Shown piece after piece: positions 21,480 to 34,740 of a stretch of DNA of 64,000 nucleotides. Numbering within the stretch: position 1 is the stretch's first letter; each line of letters starts with the position of its first letter. Location of the stretch: NCBI RefSeq assembly GCF_963662255.1, contig NW_026912129.1:620001-684000 (forward strand), written 5' to 3'. The notes under the pieces were generated by a model, which was not told the DNA's origin, made no database searches, and was given only the letters and a program-made list of their open reading frames with translations. The position numbers were made by a program, and so were the translations under genes. This DNA comes from Cinclus cinclus. Its lineage: Eukaryota; Chordata; Aves; Passeriformes; Cinclidae.

Positions 21480-22157
21480 CCATGCCCTTTTAGGCCACTT
21501 GATGTCACAATGAATCATTTGATTCTTGGCCTCCACGGTGGCATAATAGATCCTTGCTTCTATTGGTCCCCGTGCTGTAACAATCCATCCCTGGCCCTTT
21601 TCATACCCCCTGGTGCCACAAAGGATCATTAGATTTTTAGCCTGCATAGGGTCACAATTATTCCTTGCTTCTCTTAACCTCTGTGGTGTCAAAATGCATT
21701 CCAAGCCCTTTTAGGCCACTAGATGTCACAATGAATCATTTGATTCTTGGCCTCCAAGGTGTCATAATGGTTCCTTGCTTCTATACGTCCCCACGCTGTC
21801 AAGGTTCATCCGTGGTCCTTTTGCGCCCCCTGGTGTCAAAAGGGATTCTTAGATTGTTAGCCTGCATTGGGTCACAATGGTTCCTTGCTTCTCTTAACCC
21901 CTGTGGTGTCACAATGCATCCCATGCCCTTTTAGGCCACTTGATGTCACAATGAATCATTTGATTCTGGGCCTCCACGGTGGCATAATTGTACCAGGTTT
22001 TTCTTGGGCCCCATGGTTTCACAATTCATCCCTGCCCCTTTTAGGCCCATTGGTGTCACAAGGGATCATTAGATTGTTAGCCTGCATTGGGTCACAATGG
22101 TTCCTTGCTTCTCTTAACCTCTGTGGTGTCAAAATGCATCCCATGCCCTTTTAGGCC
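21480..22157. repeat. Segmental copy, partner 22590-23267 (offset 1110)
   Basis: Near-identical segments share rare variants such as ATAGGGTCACAATTATTCC, TATACGTCCCCACGCTGTCAAGG and GTTTTTCTTGGGCCCCATGG. The offset is five units plus 10 bp, explained by 221-bp units and one 8-bp duplication in between. The copies part at GGCCACATGATG versus GGCCACTTGATG. Confidence 0.88.
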
Positions 22158-22600
22158 ACATGATGTCACAATGAATCATTTGATTCTTGGCCTCCATGGT
22201 GTCATAATGGTTCCTTGCTTCTATTGGTCCCCGTGCTGTAACAATCCATCCCTGGCCCTTTTTATACCCCCTGGTGCCACAAGGGATCATTAGATTGTTA
22301 GCCTGCATTGGGTCACAATGGTTCCTTGCTTCTCTTAACCTCTGTGGTGTCACAATGCATTCCAAGCCCTTTTAGGCCACTAGATGTCACAATGAACCAT
22401 TTGATTCTTGGCCTTCATGGTGTCATAATGGTTCCTTGGTTCTACAGGTCCCCATGCTGTCAGAGTTCATCCGTGGTCCTTTTGCGCCCCCTGGTGTCAA
22501 AAGGGATTCTTAGATTCTTAGATTGTTAGCCTGCATTGGGTCACAATGGATCCTTGCTTCTCTTAACCCCTCTGGTGTCACAATGCATCCCATGCCCTTT
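22141..22600. repeat. Segmental copy, partner 29199-29658 (offset 7058)
   Basis: Two units match almost perfectly over this span, including the 8-bp ATTCTTAG duplication and the rare CCCCTCTGGTGTC variant. The copies diverge again at the next monomer A (GCCACTTG versus GCCACATG). The offset is 32 units plus 18 bp. Confidence 0.85.
22508..22530. repeat. 8-bp ATTCTTAG duplication making a 228-bp unit
   Basis: Monomer D reads ATTCTTAGATTCTTAGATTG instead of ATTCTTAGATTG. The same 228-bp variant recurs near 29566-29585, 33095-33115 and 34868-34888, each time next to the same neighbouring variants. This points to copying of one mutant unit rather than repeated origin. Confidence 0.85.
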
Positions 22601-25600
22601 TAGGCCACTTGATGTCACAATGAATCATTTAATTCTTGGCCTCCACGGTGGCATAATAGATCCTTGCTTCTATTGGTCCCCGTGCTGTAACAATCCATCC
22701 CTGGCCCTTTTCATACCCCCTGGTGCCACAAAGGATCATTAGATTTTTAGCCTGCATAGGGTCACAATTATTCCTTGCTTCTCTTAACCTCTGTGGTGTC
22801 AAAATGCATTCCAAGCCCTTTTAGGCCACTAGATGTCACAATGAATCATTTGATTCTTGGCCTCCAAGGTGTCATAATGGTTCCTTGCTTCTATACGTCC
22901 CCACGCTGTCAAGGTTCATCCGTGGTCCTTTTGCGCCCCCTGGTGTCAAAAGGGATTCTTAGATTGTTAGCCTGCATTGGGTCACAATGGTTCCTTGCTT
23001 CTCTTAACCCCTGTGGTGTCACAATGCATCCCATGCCCTTTTAGGCCACTTGATGTCACAATGAATCATTTGATTCTGGGCCTCCACGGTGGCATAATTG
23101 TACCAGGTTTTTCTTGGGCCCCATGGTTTCACAATTCATCCCTGCCCCTTTTAGGCCCATTGGTGTCACAAGGGATCATTAGATTGTTAGCCTGCATTGG
23201 GTCACAATGGTTCCTTGCTTCTCTTAACCTCTGTGGTGTCAAAATGCATCCCATGCCCTTTTAGGCCACTTGATGTCACAATGAATCATTTAAATCTTGG
23301 CCTCCATGGTGGCGTAATTGTACCAGGATTTAATTGGGCCCCATGCTTTCACAATACATCCCTGCCCCTTTTAGGCCCATGGGTGTCAAAAGGGATCATT
23401 AGATTGTTAGCCTCCATTGGGTCACAATGGATCCTTGCTTCTCTTAACCCCTGTGCTGTCACAATGCATCCCATGCCCTTTCAGGGCACATGATATCACA
23501 ATGAATCATTTGATTCTAAGCCTCCACGGTGGCATAATTGATCCTTGCTTCTATTGGTCCCCGTGCTGTAACAATCCATCCCTGGCCCTTTTTATACCCC
23601 CTGGAGCCACAAGGGATCATTGGATTGTTAGACTGCATTGGGTCACAATGGTTCCTTGCTTCTCTTAACCTCTGTGGTGTCACAATGCATCCCATTCCCT
23701 TTTAGACCACTTGATGTCACAATGAATCATTTGATTCTTGGCCTCCATGGTGGCGTAATTGTACCAGGTTTTAATTGGGCCCCATGCTGTCACAATTCAT
23801 CCCTGCCCCTTTTACGCCCCCTGGTGTCAAATGGGATCCTGGGATTATTAGCCTCCATTGGGTCACAATGGATCCTTGCTTCTCTTAACCCCTGTGCTGT
23901 CACAATGCATCCCATGCCCTTTTATGCCACTTGATGTCACTATGAATCATTTGATTCTTGGCCTCCACGGTGGCATAATAGATCCTTGCTTCTATTGGTC
24001 CCCGTGCTGTAACAATTCATCCCTGGCCCTTTTTATAACCCCTGGTGCCACAAGGGATCATTCGATTGTTAGCCTGCATTGGGTCACAATGGTTCCTTGC
24101 TTCTCTTAACCTCTGTGGTGTCACAATGCATTCCAAGCCCTTTTAGGCCACTTGGTCTTACAATGAACCATTTGATTCTTGGCCTTCATGGTGTCATAAT
24201 GGTTCCTTGCTTCTATAGGTCCCCACGCTGTCAAGGTTCATCCGTGGTCCTTTTGCGCCCCCTGGTGTCAAAAGGGATTCTTAGATTGTTAGCCTGCATT
24301 GGGTCACAATGGCTCCTTGCTTCTCTTAACCCCTGTGGTGTCACAATGCATCCCATGACCTTTTAGGCCACTTGATGTCACAATGAATCATTTGATTCTT
24401 GGCCTCCATGGTGGCATAATAGATCCTTGCTTCTATTGGTCCCCGTGCTGCAACAATCCATCCCTGGCCCTTTTTATATCCCCTGGTGCCACAAAGGATC
24501 ATTAGATTGTTAGCCTGCATTGGGTCACAATGGTTCCTTGCTTCTCTTAACCTCTGTGGTGTCAAAATGCATTCCAAGCCCTTTTAGGCCACTTGATGTC
24601 GCAATGAACCATTTGATTCTTGGCCTTCATGGTGTCATAATGGTTCCTTGCTTCTATACCTCCCCACGCTGTCAAGGTTCATCCGTGGTCCTTTTGCGCC
24701 CCCTGGTGTCAAAAGGGATTCTTAGATTGTTAGCCTGCATTGGGTCAAAATGGTTCCTTGCTACTCTTAACCCCTGTGGTGTCACAATGCATCCCATGCC
24801 CTTTTAGGCCACTTGATGTCACAATGAATCATTTAAATCTTGGCCACCATGGTGGTGTAATTGTACCAGGTTTTACTTGGGCCCCATGCTTTCACAATAC
24901 ATCCCTGGCCCTTTTACGCCCCTGGTCTCAAATGGGATCCTGGGATTATTAGCCTCCATTGGGTCACAATGGATCCTTGCTTCTCTTAACCCCTGTGGTG
25001 TCACAATGCATCCCATGCCCTTTTATGCCACTTGATGTCACAATGAATCATTTGATTCTTGGCCTCCATGGTGGCATAATTGTACCAGGTTTTACTTGGG
25101 CCCCATGCTTTCACAATTCATCCCTGACCCTTTTAGGCCCATTGGTGTCACAAGGGATCATTAGATTGTTAGCCTGCATTGGGTCACAATGGTTCCTTGC
25201 TTCTCTTAACCTCTGTGATGTCACAATGCATCCCATGCCCTTTTAGGCCACATGATGTCACAATGAATCATTTGATTCTTGGCCTCCATGGTGTGGTAAT
25301 GGTTTCTTGTTTCTATTGGGCCCCATGCTGTAACAATTCATCCCTGGCCCTTTTACGCCCCCTGGTGTCAAATGGGATGCTGGGATTATTAGCCTCCATT
25401 GGGTCACAATGGATCCTTGCATCTCTTAACCCCTGTGTTGTCACAATGCATCCCATGCCCTTTTAGGCCACTTGATGTCACAATGAATCATTTGATTCTT
25501 GGCCTCCAGGGTGGCATAATAAATCCTTGCTTTTATTGGTCCCCGTGCTGTAACAATCCATCTCTGGCCCTTTTTATACCCCCTGGTGCCACAAGGGATC

Positions 25601-27869
25601 ATTAGATTGTTAGCCTGCATTGGGTCACAATGGTTCCTTGCTTCTCTTAACCTCTGTGGTGTCACAATGCATTCCAAGCCCTTTTAGGCCACTTGATGTC
25701 ACAATGAACCATTTGATTCTTGGCCTTCAAGGTGTCATAATGGTTCTTGGCTTCTATGGGTCCCCACGCTGTCAGAGTCCATCCGTGGTCCTTTTGCGCC
25801 CCCTGGTGTCAAAAGGGATTCTTAGATTGTTAGCCTGCATTGGGTCACAATGGATCCTGGCTTCTCTTAACCCCTGTGCTGTCACAATGCATCCCATGCC
25901 CTTTTAGGCCACTTGATGTCACAATGAATCATTTGATTCTTGGCCTCCACGGTGGCATAATAGATCCTTGCTTCTATTGGTCCCCGTACTGTAACAACCC
26001 ATCCCTGGCCCTTTTTATAACCCCTGGTGCCACAAGGGATCATTAGATAGTTAGCCTGCATTGGGTCACAATGGTTCCTTGCTTCTCTTAACCCCTGTGG
26101 TGTCACAATGCATCCCATGCCCTTTTAGGCCACTTGATGTCACAATGAATCATTTGATTCTTGGCCTCCATGGTGGCATAATTGTTCCAGGTTTTACTTG
26201 GGCCCCATGCTTTCACAAATCATCCCTGCCCCTTTTAGGCCCATTGGTGTCACAAGGGATCATTAGATTGTTAGCCTGCATTGGGTCACAATGGTTCCTT
26301 GCTTCTCTTAACCTCTGTGGTGTCACAATGCATTCCATGCCCTTTTAGGCCACTTGATGTCACAATGAATCATTTGATTCTTGGCCTCCATGGTGTCATA
26401 ATGGTTCCTTGTTTCTATTGGGCCCCATGCTGTCACAATTCATCCCTGCCCCTTTTACGCCCCCTGGTGTCAAATGGGATCCTGGGATTATTAGCCTCCA
26501 TTGGGTCACAATGGATCCTTGCTTCTCTTAACCCCTGTGCTGTCACAATGCATCCCATGCCCTTTTAGGCCACTTGATGTCACAATGAATCATTTGATTC
26601 TTGGCCTCCATGGTGGCATAATAGATCCTTGCTTCTATTGGTCCCCGTGCTGTAACAATCCATCCCTGGCCCTTTTTATACCCCCTGGCGCCACAAGTGA
26701 TCATTAGATTGTTAGCCTGCATTGGGTCACAATGGTTCCTTGCTTCTCTTAACCCCTGTGGTGTCACAATGCATCCCATGCCCTTTTAGGCCACTAGATG
26801 TCACAATGAACCATTTGATTCTTGGCCTTCATGGTGTCATAATGGTTCCTTGCTTCTATAGGTCCCCACGCTGTCAAGGTTCATCCCTGGCCCTTTTGCG
26901 CCCCCTGGTGTCAAAAGGGATTCTTAGATTGTTAGCCTGCATTGGGTCACAATGGATCCTTGCTTCTCTTAACCCCTGTGCTGTCAGAATGCATCCCATG
27001 CCCTCTTAGGCCACATGATGTCACAATGAATCATTTGATTCTTGGCCTCCACGGTGGCATAATAGATCCTTGCTTCTATTGGTCCCCGTGCGGTAACAAT
27101 CCATCCCTGGCCCTTTTTATACCCCCTGGTGCCACAAGGGATCATTAGATAGTTAGCCTGCATTGCGTCACAATGGATCCTTGCTTCTCTTAACCTCTGT
27201 GGTGTCACAATGCATCCCATGCCTTTTTATGCCACTTGATGTCACAATGAATCATTTGATTCTTGGCCTCCATTGTGGCATAATTGTACCAGGTTTTACT
27301 TGGCCCCCATGCTTTCGCAATTAATCCCTGCCCCTTTTAGGCCCATTGGTGTCACAAGGGATCATTAGATTGTTAGCCTGCATTGGGTCACAATGGTTCC
27401 TTGCTTCTCTTAACCCCTGTGCTGTCACAATGCATCCCATGCCCTTTTAGGCCACTTGATGTCACAATGGATCATTTAAATCTTGGCCTCCATGGTCGCG
27501 TAATTGTACCAGGTTTTAATTGGGCCCCATGCTGTCACAATTCATCCCTGGCCCTTTTACGCCCCCTGGTGTCAAATGGGATCCTGGGATTATTAGCCTC
27601 CATTGGGTCACAATGGATCCTTGCTTCTCTTAACCCCTGTGCTGTCACAATGCATCCCATGCCCTTTTAGGCCACTTGATGTCACAATGAATCATTTGAT
27701 TCTTGGCCTCCACGGTGGCATAATAGATCCTTGCTTCTATTGGTCCCCGTGCTGTAACAATCCATCCCTGGCCCTTTTTATACCCCCTGGTGCCACAAGG
27801 GATCATTAGATTGTTAGCCTGCATTGGGTCACAATGGTTCCTTGCTTCTCTTAACCCCTGTGGTGTCAC

Positions 27870-28826
27870 AATGCATCCCATGCCCTTTTAGGCCACTAGA
27901 TGTCACAATGAACCATTTGATTCTTGGCCTTCATGGTGTCATAATGGTTCCTTGGTTCTGTAGGTCCCCACGCTGTCAAGGTTCATCCGTGGTCCTTTTG
28001 CGCCCCCTGGTGTCAAAAGGGATTCTTAGATTGTTAGCCTGCATTGGGTCACAATGGTTCCTTGCTTCTCTTAACCCCTGTGGTGTCACAATGCATCCCA
28101 TGCCCTTTTAGGCCACTAGATGTCACAATGAATCATTTGATTCTTGGCCTCCACGGTGGCGTAATTGTACCAGGTTTTACTTGGGCCCCATGCTTTCACA
28201 ATTCATCCCTGCCACTTTTAGGCCCATTGGTGTCACAAGGGATCATTAGATTGTTAGCCTGCATTGGGTCACAATGGTTCCTTGCTTCTCTTAACCTCTG
28301 TGGTGTCAAAATGCATCCCATGCCCTTTTAGGCCACTTGATGTCACAATGAATCATTTAAATCTTGGCCTCCATGGTGGCGTAATTGTACCAGGTTTTAA
28401 TTGGCCCCCATGCTTTCACAATACATCCCTGCCCTTTTTAGGCCCATGGGTGTCAAAAGGGATCATTAGGTTGTTAGCCTCCATTGGGTCACAATGGATC
28501 CTTGCTTCTCTTAACCCCTGTGCTGTCACAATGCATCCCATGCCCTTTCAGGGCACATGATATCACAATGAATCATTTGATTCTTGGCCTCCACGGTGGC
28601 ATAATAGATCCTTGCTTCTATTGGTCCCCGTGCTGTAACAATCCATCCCTGGCCCTTTTTATACCCCCTGGAGCCACAAGGGATCATTAGATTGTTAGCC
28701 TGCATTGGGTCACAATGGATCCTTGTTTCTCTTAACCCCTGTGGTGTCACAATGCATCCCATGCTCTTTTAGGCCACTTGATGTCACAATGAATCATTTG
28801 ATTCTTGGCCTCCATGGTGGCATAAT
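27870..28826. repeat. Segmental copy, partner 30300-31256 (offset 2430)
   Basis: Four to five units match in order, including CCTTTCAGGGCA(C/T)ATGATATCAC, GGCCCATGGGTGTC and CCTGGAGCCACAAGG. The copies separate at 28827/31257, where one continues as a GTACCAGG unit and the other as an AGATCCTTGC unit. Confidence 0.87.
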
Positions 28827-31800
28827 TGTACCAGGTTTTACTTGGGCCCCATGCTTTCACAATTCATCCCTGCCCCTTTTAGGCCCATTGGTGTCACAAG
28901 GGATCATTAGATTGTTAGCCTGCATTGGGTCACAATGGTTCCTTGCTTCTCTTAACCCCTGTGGTGTCACAATGCATCCCATGCCCTTTTAGGCCACTTG
29001 ATGTCACAATGAATCATTTGATTCTTGGCCTCCATGGTCGCGTAATTGTACCAGGTTTTAATTGGGCCCCATACTGTCACAATTCATCCCTGGCCCTTTT
29101 ACGCCCCCTGGTGTCAAATGGGATCCTGGGATTATTAGCCTCCATTGGGTCACAATGGATCCTTGCTTCTCTTAACCCCTGTGCTGTCACAATGCATCCC
29201 ATGCCCTTTTAGGCCACATGATGTCACAATGAATCATTTGATTCTTGGCCTCCATGGTGTCATAATGGTTCCTTGCTTCTATTGGTCCCCGTGCTGTAAC
29301 AATCCATCCCTGGCCCTTTTTATACTCCCTGGTGCCACAAGGGATCATTAGATTGTTAGCCTGCATTGGGTCACAATGGTTCCTTGCTTCTCTTAACCTC
29401 TGTGGTGTCACAATGCATTCCAAGCCCTTTTAGGCCACTAGATGTCACAATGAACCATTTGATTCTTGGCCTTCATGGTGTCATAATGGTTCCTTGGTTC
29501 TACAGGTCCCCATGCTGTCAGAGTTCATCCGTGGTCCTTTTGCGCCCCCTGGTGTCAAAAGGGATTCTTAGATTCTTAGATTGTTAGCCTGCATTGGGTC
29601 ACAATGGATCCTTGCTTCTCTTAACCCCTCTGGTGTCACAATGCATCCCATGCCCTTTTAGGCCACATGATGTCACAATGAATCATTTGATTCTTGGCCT
29701 CCACGGTGGCATAATAGATCCTTGCTTCTATTGCTCCCCGTGCGGTAACAATTCATCCCTGGCCTTTTTATACACCCTGGTGCCACAAGGGATCATTAGA
29801 TAGTTAGCATGCATTGGGTCACAATGGTTCCTTGCTTCTCTTAACCTCTGTGGTGTCACAATGCATCCCATGCCTTTTTATGCCACTTGATGTCACAATG
29901 AATCATTTGATTCTTGGCCTCCATTGTGGCATAATTGTACCAGGTTTTACTTGGGCCCCATGCTTTCGCAATTCATCCCTGCCCCTTTTAGGCCCATTGG
30001 TGTCACAAGGGATCATTATATTGTTAGCCTGCATTGGACCACAATGGTTCCTTGCTTCTCTTAACCCCTGTGGTGTCACAATGCATCCCATGCCCTTTTA
30101 GGCCACTTGATGTCACAATGGATCATTTAAATCTTGGCCTCCATGGTCGCGTAATTGTACCAGGTTTTAATTGGGCCCCATGCTGTCACAATTCATCCCT
30201 GGCCCTTTTACGCCCCCTGGTGTCAAATGGGATCCTGGGATTATTAGCCTCCATTGGGTCACAATGGATCCTTGCTTCTCTTAACCCCTGTGGTGTCACA
30301 ATGCATCCCATGCCCTTTTAGGCCACTAGATGTCACAATGAACCATTTGATTCTTGGCCTCCATGGTGTCATAATGGTTCCTTGGTTCTATAGGTCCCCA
30401 CGCTGTCAAGGTTCATCCGTGGTCCTTTTGCGCCCCCTGGTGTCAAAAGGGATTCTTAGATTGTTAGCCTGCATTGGGTCACAATGGTTCCTTGCTTCTC
30501 TTAACCCCTGTGGTGTCACAATGCATCCCATGCCCTTTTAGGCCACTAGATGTCACAATGAATCATTTGATTCTTGGCCTCCACGGTGGCGTAATTGTAC
30601 CAGGTTTTACTTGGGCCCCATGCTTTCACAATTCATCCCTGCCCCTTTTAGGCCCATTGGTGTCACAAGGGATCATTAGATTGTTAGCCTGCATTGGGTC
30701 ACAATGGTTCCTTGCTTCTCTTAACCTCTGTGGTGTCAAAATGCATCCCATGCCCTTTTAGGCCACTTGATGTCACAATGAATCATTTAAATCTTGGCCT
30801 CCATGGTGGCGTAATTGTACCAGGTTTTAATTGGGCCCCATGCTTTCACAATACATCCCTGCCCCTTTTAGGCCCATGGGTGTCAAAAGGGATCATTAGG
30901 TTGTTAGCCTCCATTGGGTCACAATGGATCCTTGCTTCTCTTAACCCCTGTGGTGTCACAATGCATCCCATGCCCTTTCAGGGCATATGATATCACAATG
31001 AATCATTTGATTCTTGGCCTCCACGGTGGCATAATAGATCCTTGCTTCTATTGGTCCCCGTGCTGTAACAATCCATCCCTGGCCCTTTTTATACCCCCTG
31101 GAGCCACAAGGGATCATTAGATTGTTAGCCTGCATTGGGTCACAATGGATCCTTGTTTCTCTTAACCCCTGTGGTGTCACAATGCATCCCATGCCCTTTT
31201 AGGCCACTTGATGTCACAATGAATCATTTGATTCTTGGCCTCCATGGTGGCATAATAGATCCTTGCTTCTATTGGTCCCCGTGCCGTAACAATCCATCCC
31301 TGGCCCTTTTTATACCGCCTGGTGCCACAAGGGATCATTAGATAGTTAGCCTGCATTGGGTCACAATGGATCCTTGCTTCTCTTAACCTCTGTGGTGTCA
31401 CAATGCATCCCATGCCTTTTTAAGCCACTTGATGTCACAATGAATCATTTGATTCTTGGCCTCCATTGTGGCATAATTGTACCAGGTTTTACTTGGGCCC
31501 AATGCTTTCGCAATTCATCCCTGCCCCTTTTAGGCCCATTGGTGTCACAAGGGATCATTAGATTGTTAGCCTGCATTGGGTCACAATGGTTCCTTGCTTC
31601 TCTTAACCCCTGTGGTGTCACAATGCATCCCATGCCCTTTTAGGCCACTTGATGTCACAATGGATCATTTAAATCTTGGCCTCCATGGTCGCGTAATTGT
31701 ACCAGGTTTTAATTGGGCCCCATGCTGTCACAATTCATCCCTGGCCCTTTTACGCCCCCTGGTGTCAAATGGGATCCTGGGATTATTAGCCTCCATTGGG

Positions 31801-33420
31801 TCACAATGGATCCTTGCTTCTCTTAACCCCTGTGCTGTCACAATGCATCCCATGCCCTTTTAGGCCACTTGATGTCACAATGAATCATTTGATTCTTGGC
31901 CTCCATGGTGGCATAATAAACCCTTGCTTCTATTGGTCCCTGTGCTGTAACAATCCATCCCTGGCCCTTTTTATACCCCCTGGTGCCACAAAGGATCATT
32001 AGATTGTTAGTCTGCATTGGGTCACAATGGTTCCTTGCTTCTCTTAACCTCTGTGGTGTCACAATGCATTCCAAGCCCTTTTAGGCCACTAGATGTCACA
32101 ATGAACCATTTGATTCTTGGCCTTCATGGTGTCATAATGGTTCCTTGCTCCTATTCGTCCCCACGCTGTCAAGGTTCATCCGTGGTCCTTTTGCGCCCCC
32201 TGGTGTCAAAAGGGATTCTTAGATTGTTAGCCTGCATTGGGTCACAATGGTTCCTTGCTTCTCTTAACCCCTGTGGTGTCACAATGCATCCCATGAGCTT
32301 TTAGGCCACTTGATGTCACAATGAATCATTTGATTCTTGGCCTCCATGGTGGCGTAATTGTACCAGGTTTTACTTGGGCCCCATGCTTTCACAATTCATC
32401 CCTGCCCCTTTTAGGCCCATGGGTGTCAAAAGGGTTCATTAGATTGTTAGCCTGCATTGGGTCACAATGATTCCTTGCTTCTCTTAACCCCTGTGCTGTC
32501 ACAATGCATCCCATGCCCTTTTAGGCCACTTGATGTCACAATGAATCATTTGATTCTTGGCCTCCATGGTGGCATAATTGTACCAGGTTTTACTTGGGCC
32601 CCATGCTTTCACAATTCATCCCTGCCCCTTTTCGGCCCATTGGTGTCACAAGGGATCATTAGATTGTTAGCCTGCATTGGGTCACAATGGTTCCTTGCTT
32701 CTCTTAACCTCTGTGGTGTCACAATGCATCCCATGCCCTTTTAGGCCACTTGATGTCACAATGAATCATTTGATTCTTGGCCTCCATGGTGGCATAATAA
32801 ATCCTTGCTTCTATTGGTCCCCGTGCCGTAACAATCCATCCCTGGCCCTTTTTATACCCCCTGGTGCCACAAGGGATCATTAGATTGTTAGCCTGCATTG
32901 GGTCACAATGGTTCCTTGCTTCTCTTAACCTCTGTGGTGTCACAATGCATTCCAAGCCCTTTTAGGCCACTAGATGTCACAATGAACCATTTGATTCTTG
33001 GCCTTCATGGTGTCATAATTGTTCCTTGCTTCTATACGTCCCAACGCTGTCAAGGTTCATCCGTGGTCCTTTTGCGCCCCCTGGTGTCAAAAGGGATTCT
33101 TAGATTCTTAGATTGTTAGCCTGCATTGGGTCACAATGGTTCCTTGCTTCTCTTAACCCCTGTGCTGTCACAATGCATCCCATGACCTTTTAGGCCACTT
33201 GATGTCACAATGAATCATTTGATTCTTGGCCTCCATGATGGCGTAATTGTACCAGGTTTTACTTGGGCCCCATGCTTTCACAATACATCCCTGCCCCTTT
33301 TAGGCCCATTGGTGTCAAAAGGGATCATTAGATTGTTAGCCTCCATTGGGTCACAATGGATCCTTGCTTCTCTTAACCCCTGTGGTGTCACAATGCATCC
33401 CATGCCCTTTTAGGCCACAT

Positions 33421-34740
33421 GATGTCACAATGAATCATTTGATTCTTGGCCTCCACGGTGGCGTAATTTTACCAGGTTTTACTTGGGCCCCATGCTTTCA
33501 CAATTCATCCCCGCCCCTTTTAGGCCCATTGGTGTCACAAGGGATCATTAGATTGTTAGCCTGCATTGGGTCACAATGGTTCCTTGCTTCTCTTAACCTC
33601 TGTGGTGTCAAAATGCATCCCATGCCCTTTTAGGCCACTTGATGTCACAATGAATCATTTAAATCTTGGCCTCCATGGTGGCGTAATTGTACCAGGTTTT
33701 AATTGGGCCCCATGCTTTCACAATACATCCCTGCCCCTTTTAGGCCCATGGGTGTCAAAAGGGATCATTATATTGTTAGCCTCCATTGGGTCACAATGGA
33801 TCCTTGCTTCTCTTAACCCCTGTGCTGTCACAATGCATCCCATGCCCTTTCAGGGCACATGATATCACAATGAATCATTTGATTCTTGGCCTCCACGGTG
33901 GCATAATAGATCCTTGCTTCTATTGGTCCCCGTGCTGTAACAATCCATCCCTGGCCCTATTTATACCCCCTGGAGCCACAAGGGATCATTAGATTGTTAG
34001 CCTGCATTGGGTCACAATGGATCCTTGTTTCTCTTAACCCCTGTGCTGTCACAATGCATCCCATGCCCTTTTAGGCCACTTGATGTCACAATGAATCATT
34101 TGATTCTTGGCCTCCATGGTGGCATAATTGTACCAGGTTTTACTTGGGCCCCATGCTTTCACAATTCATCCCTGCCCCTTTTAGGCCCATTGGTGTCACA
34201 AGGGATCATTAGATTGTTAGCCTGCATTGGGTCACAATGGTTCCTTGCTTCTCTTAACCTCTGTGGTGTCACAATGCATCCCATGCCCTTTTAGGCCACT
34301 TGATGTCATAATGAATCATTTGATTCTTGGCCTCCATGGTCGCGTAATTGTACCAGGTTTTAATTGGGCCCCATGCTGTCACAATTCATCCCTGGCCCTT
34401 TTACGCCCCCTGGTGTCAAATGGGATCCTGGGATTATTAGCCTCCATTGGGTCACAATGGATCCTTGCTTCTCTTAACCCCTGTGCTGTCACAATGCATC
34501 CCATGCCCTTTTAGGCCACTTGATGTCACAATGAATCTTTTGATTCTTGGCCTCCATGGTGGCATAATAAATCCTTGCTTCTATTGGTCCCCGTGCCGTA
34601 GCAATCCATCCCTGGCCCTTTTTATACCCCCTGGTGCCACAAGGGATCATTAGATTGTTAGCCTGCATTGGGTCACAATGGTTCCTTGCTTCTCTTAACC
34701 TCTGTGGGGTCACAATGCATTCCAAGCCCTTTTAGGCCAC
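33421..34740. repeat. Segmental copy, partner 36514-37833 (offset 3093)
   Basis: Six consecutive units share order and rare variants, including TCATCCCCGCCCC and CCTTTCAGGGCACATGATATC. Scattered single-base differences exist, such as TAATTTTACC versus TAATTGTACC. The match stops at about 34740/37833 (CCACTAGATG versus CCACTTGGTC). Confidence 0.87.
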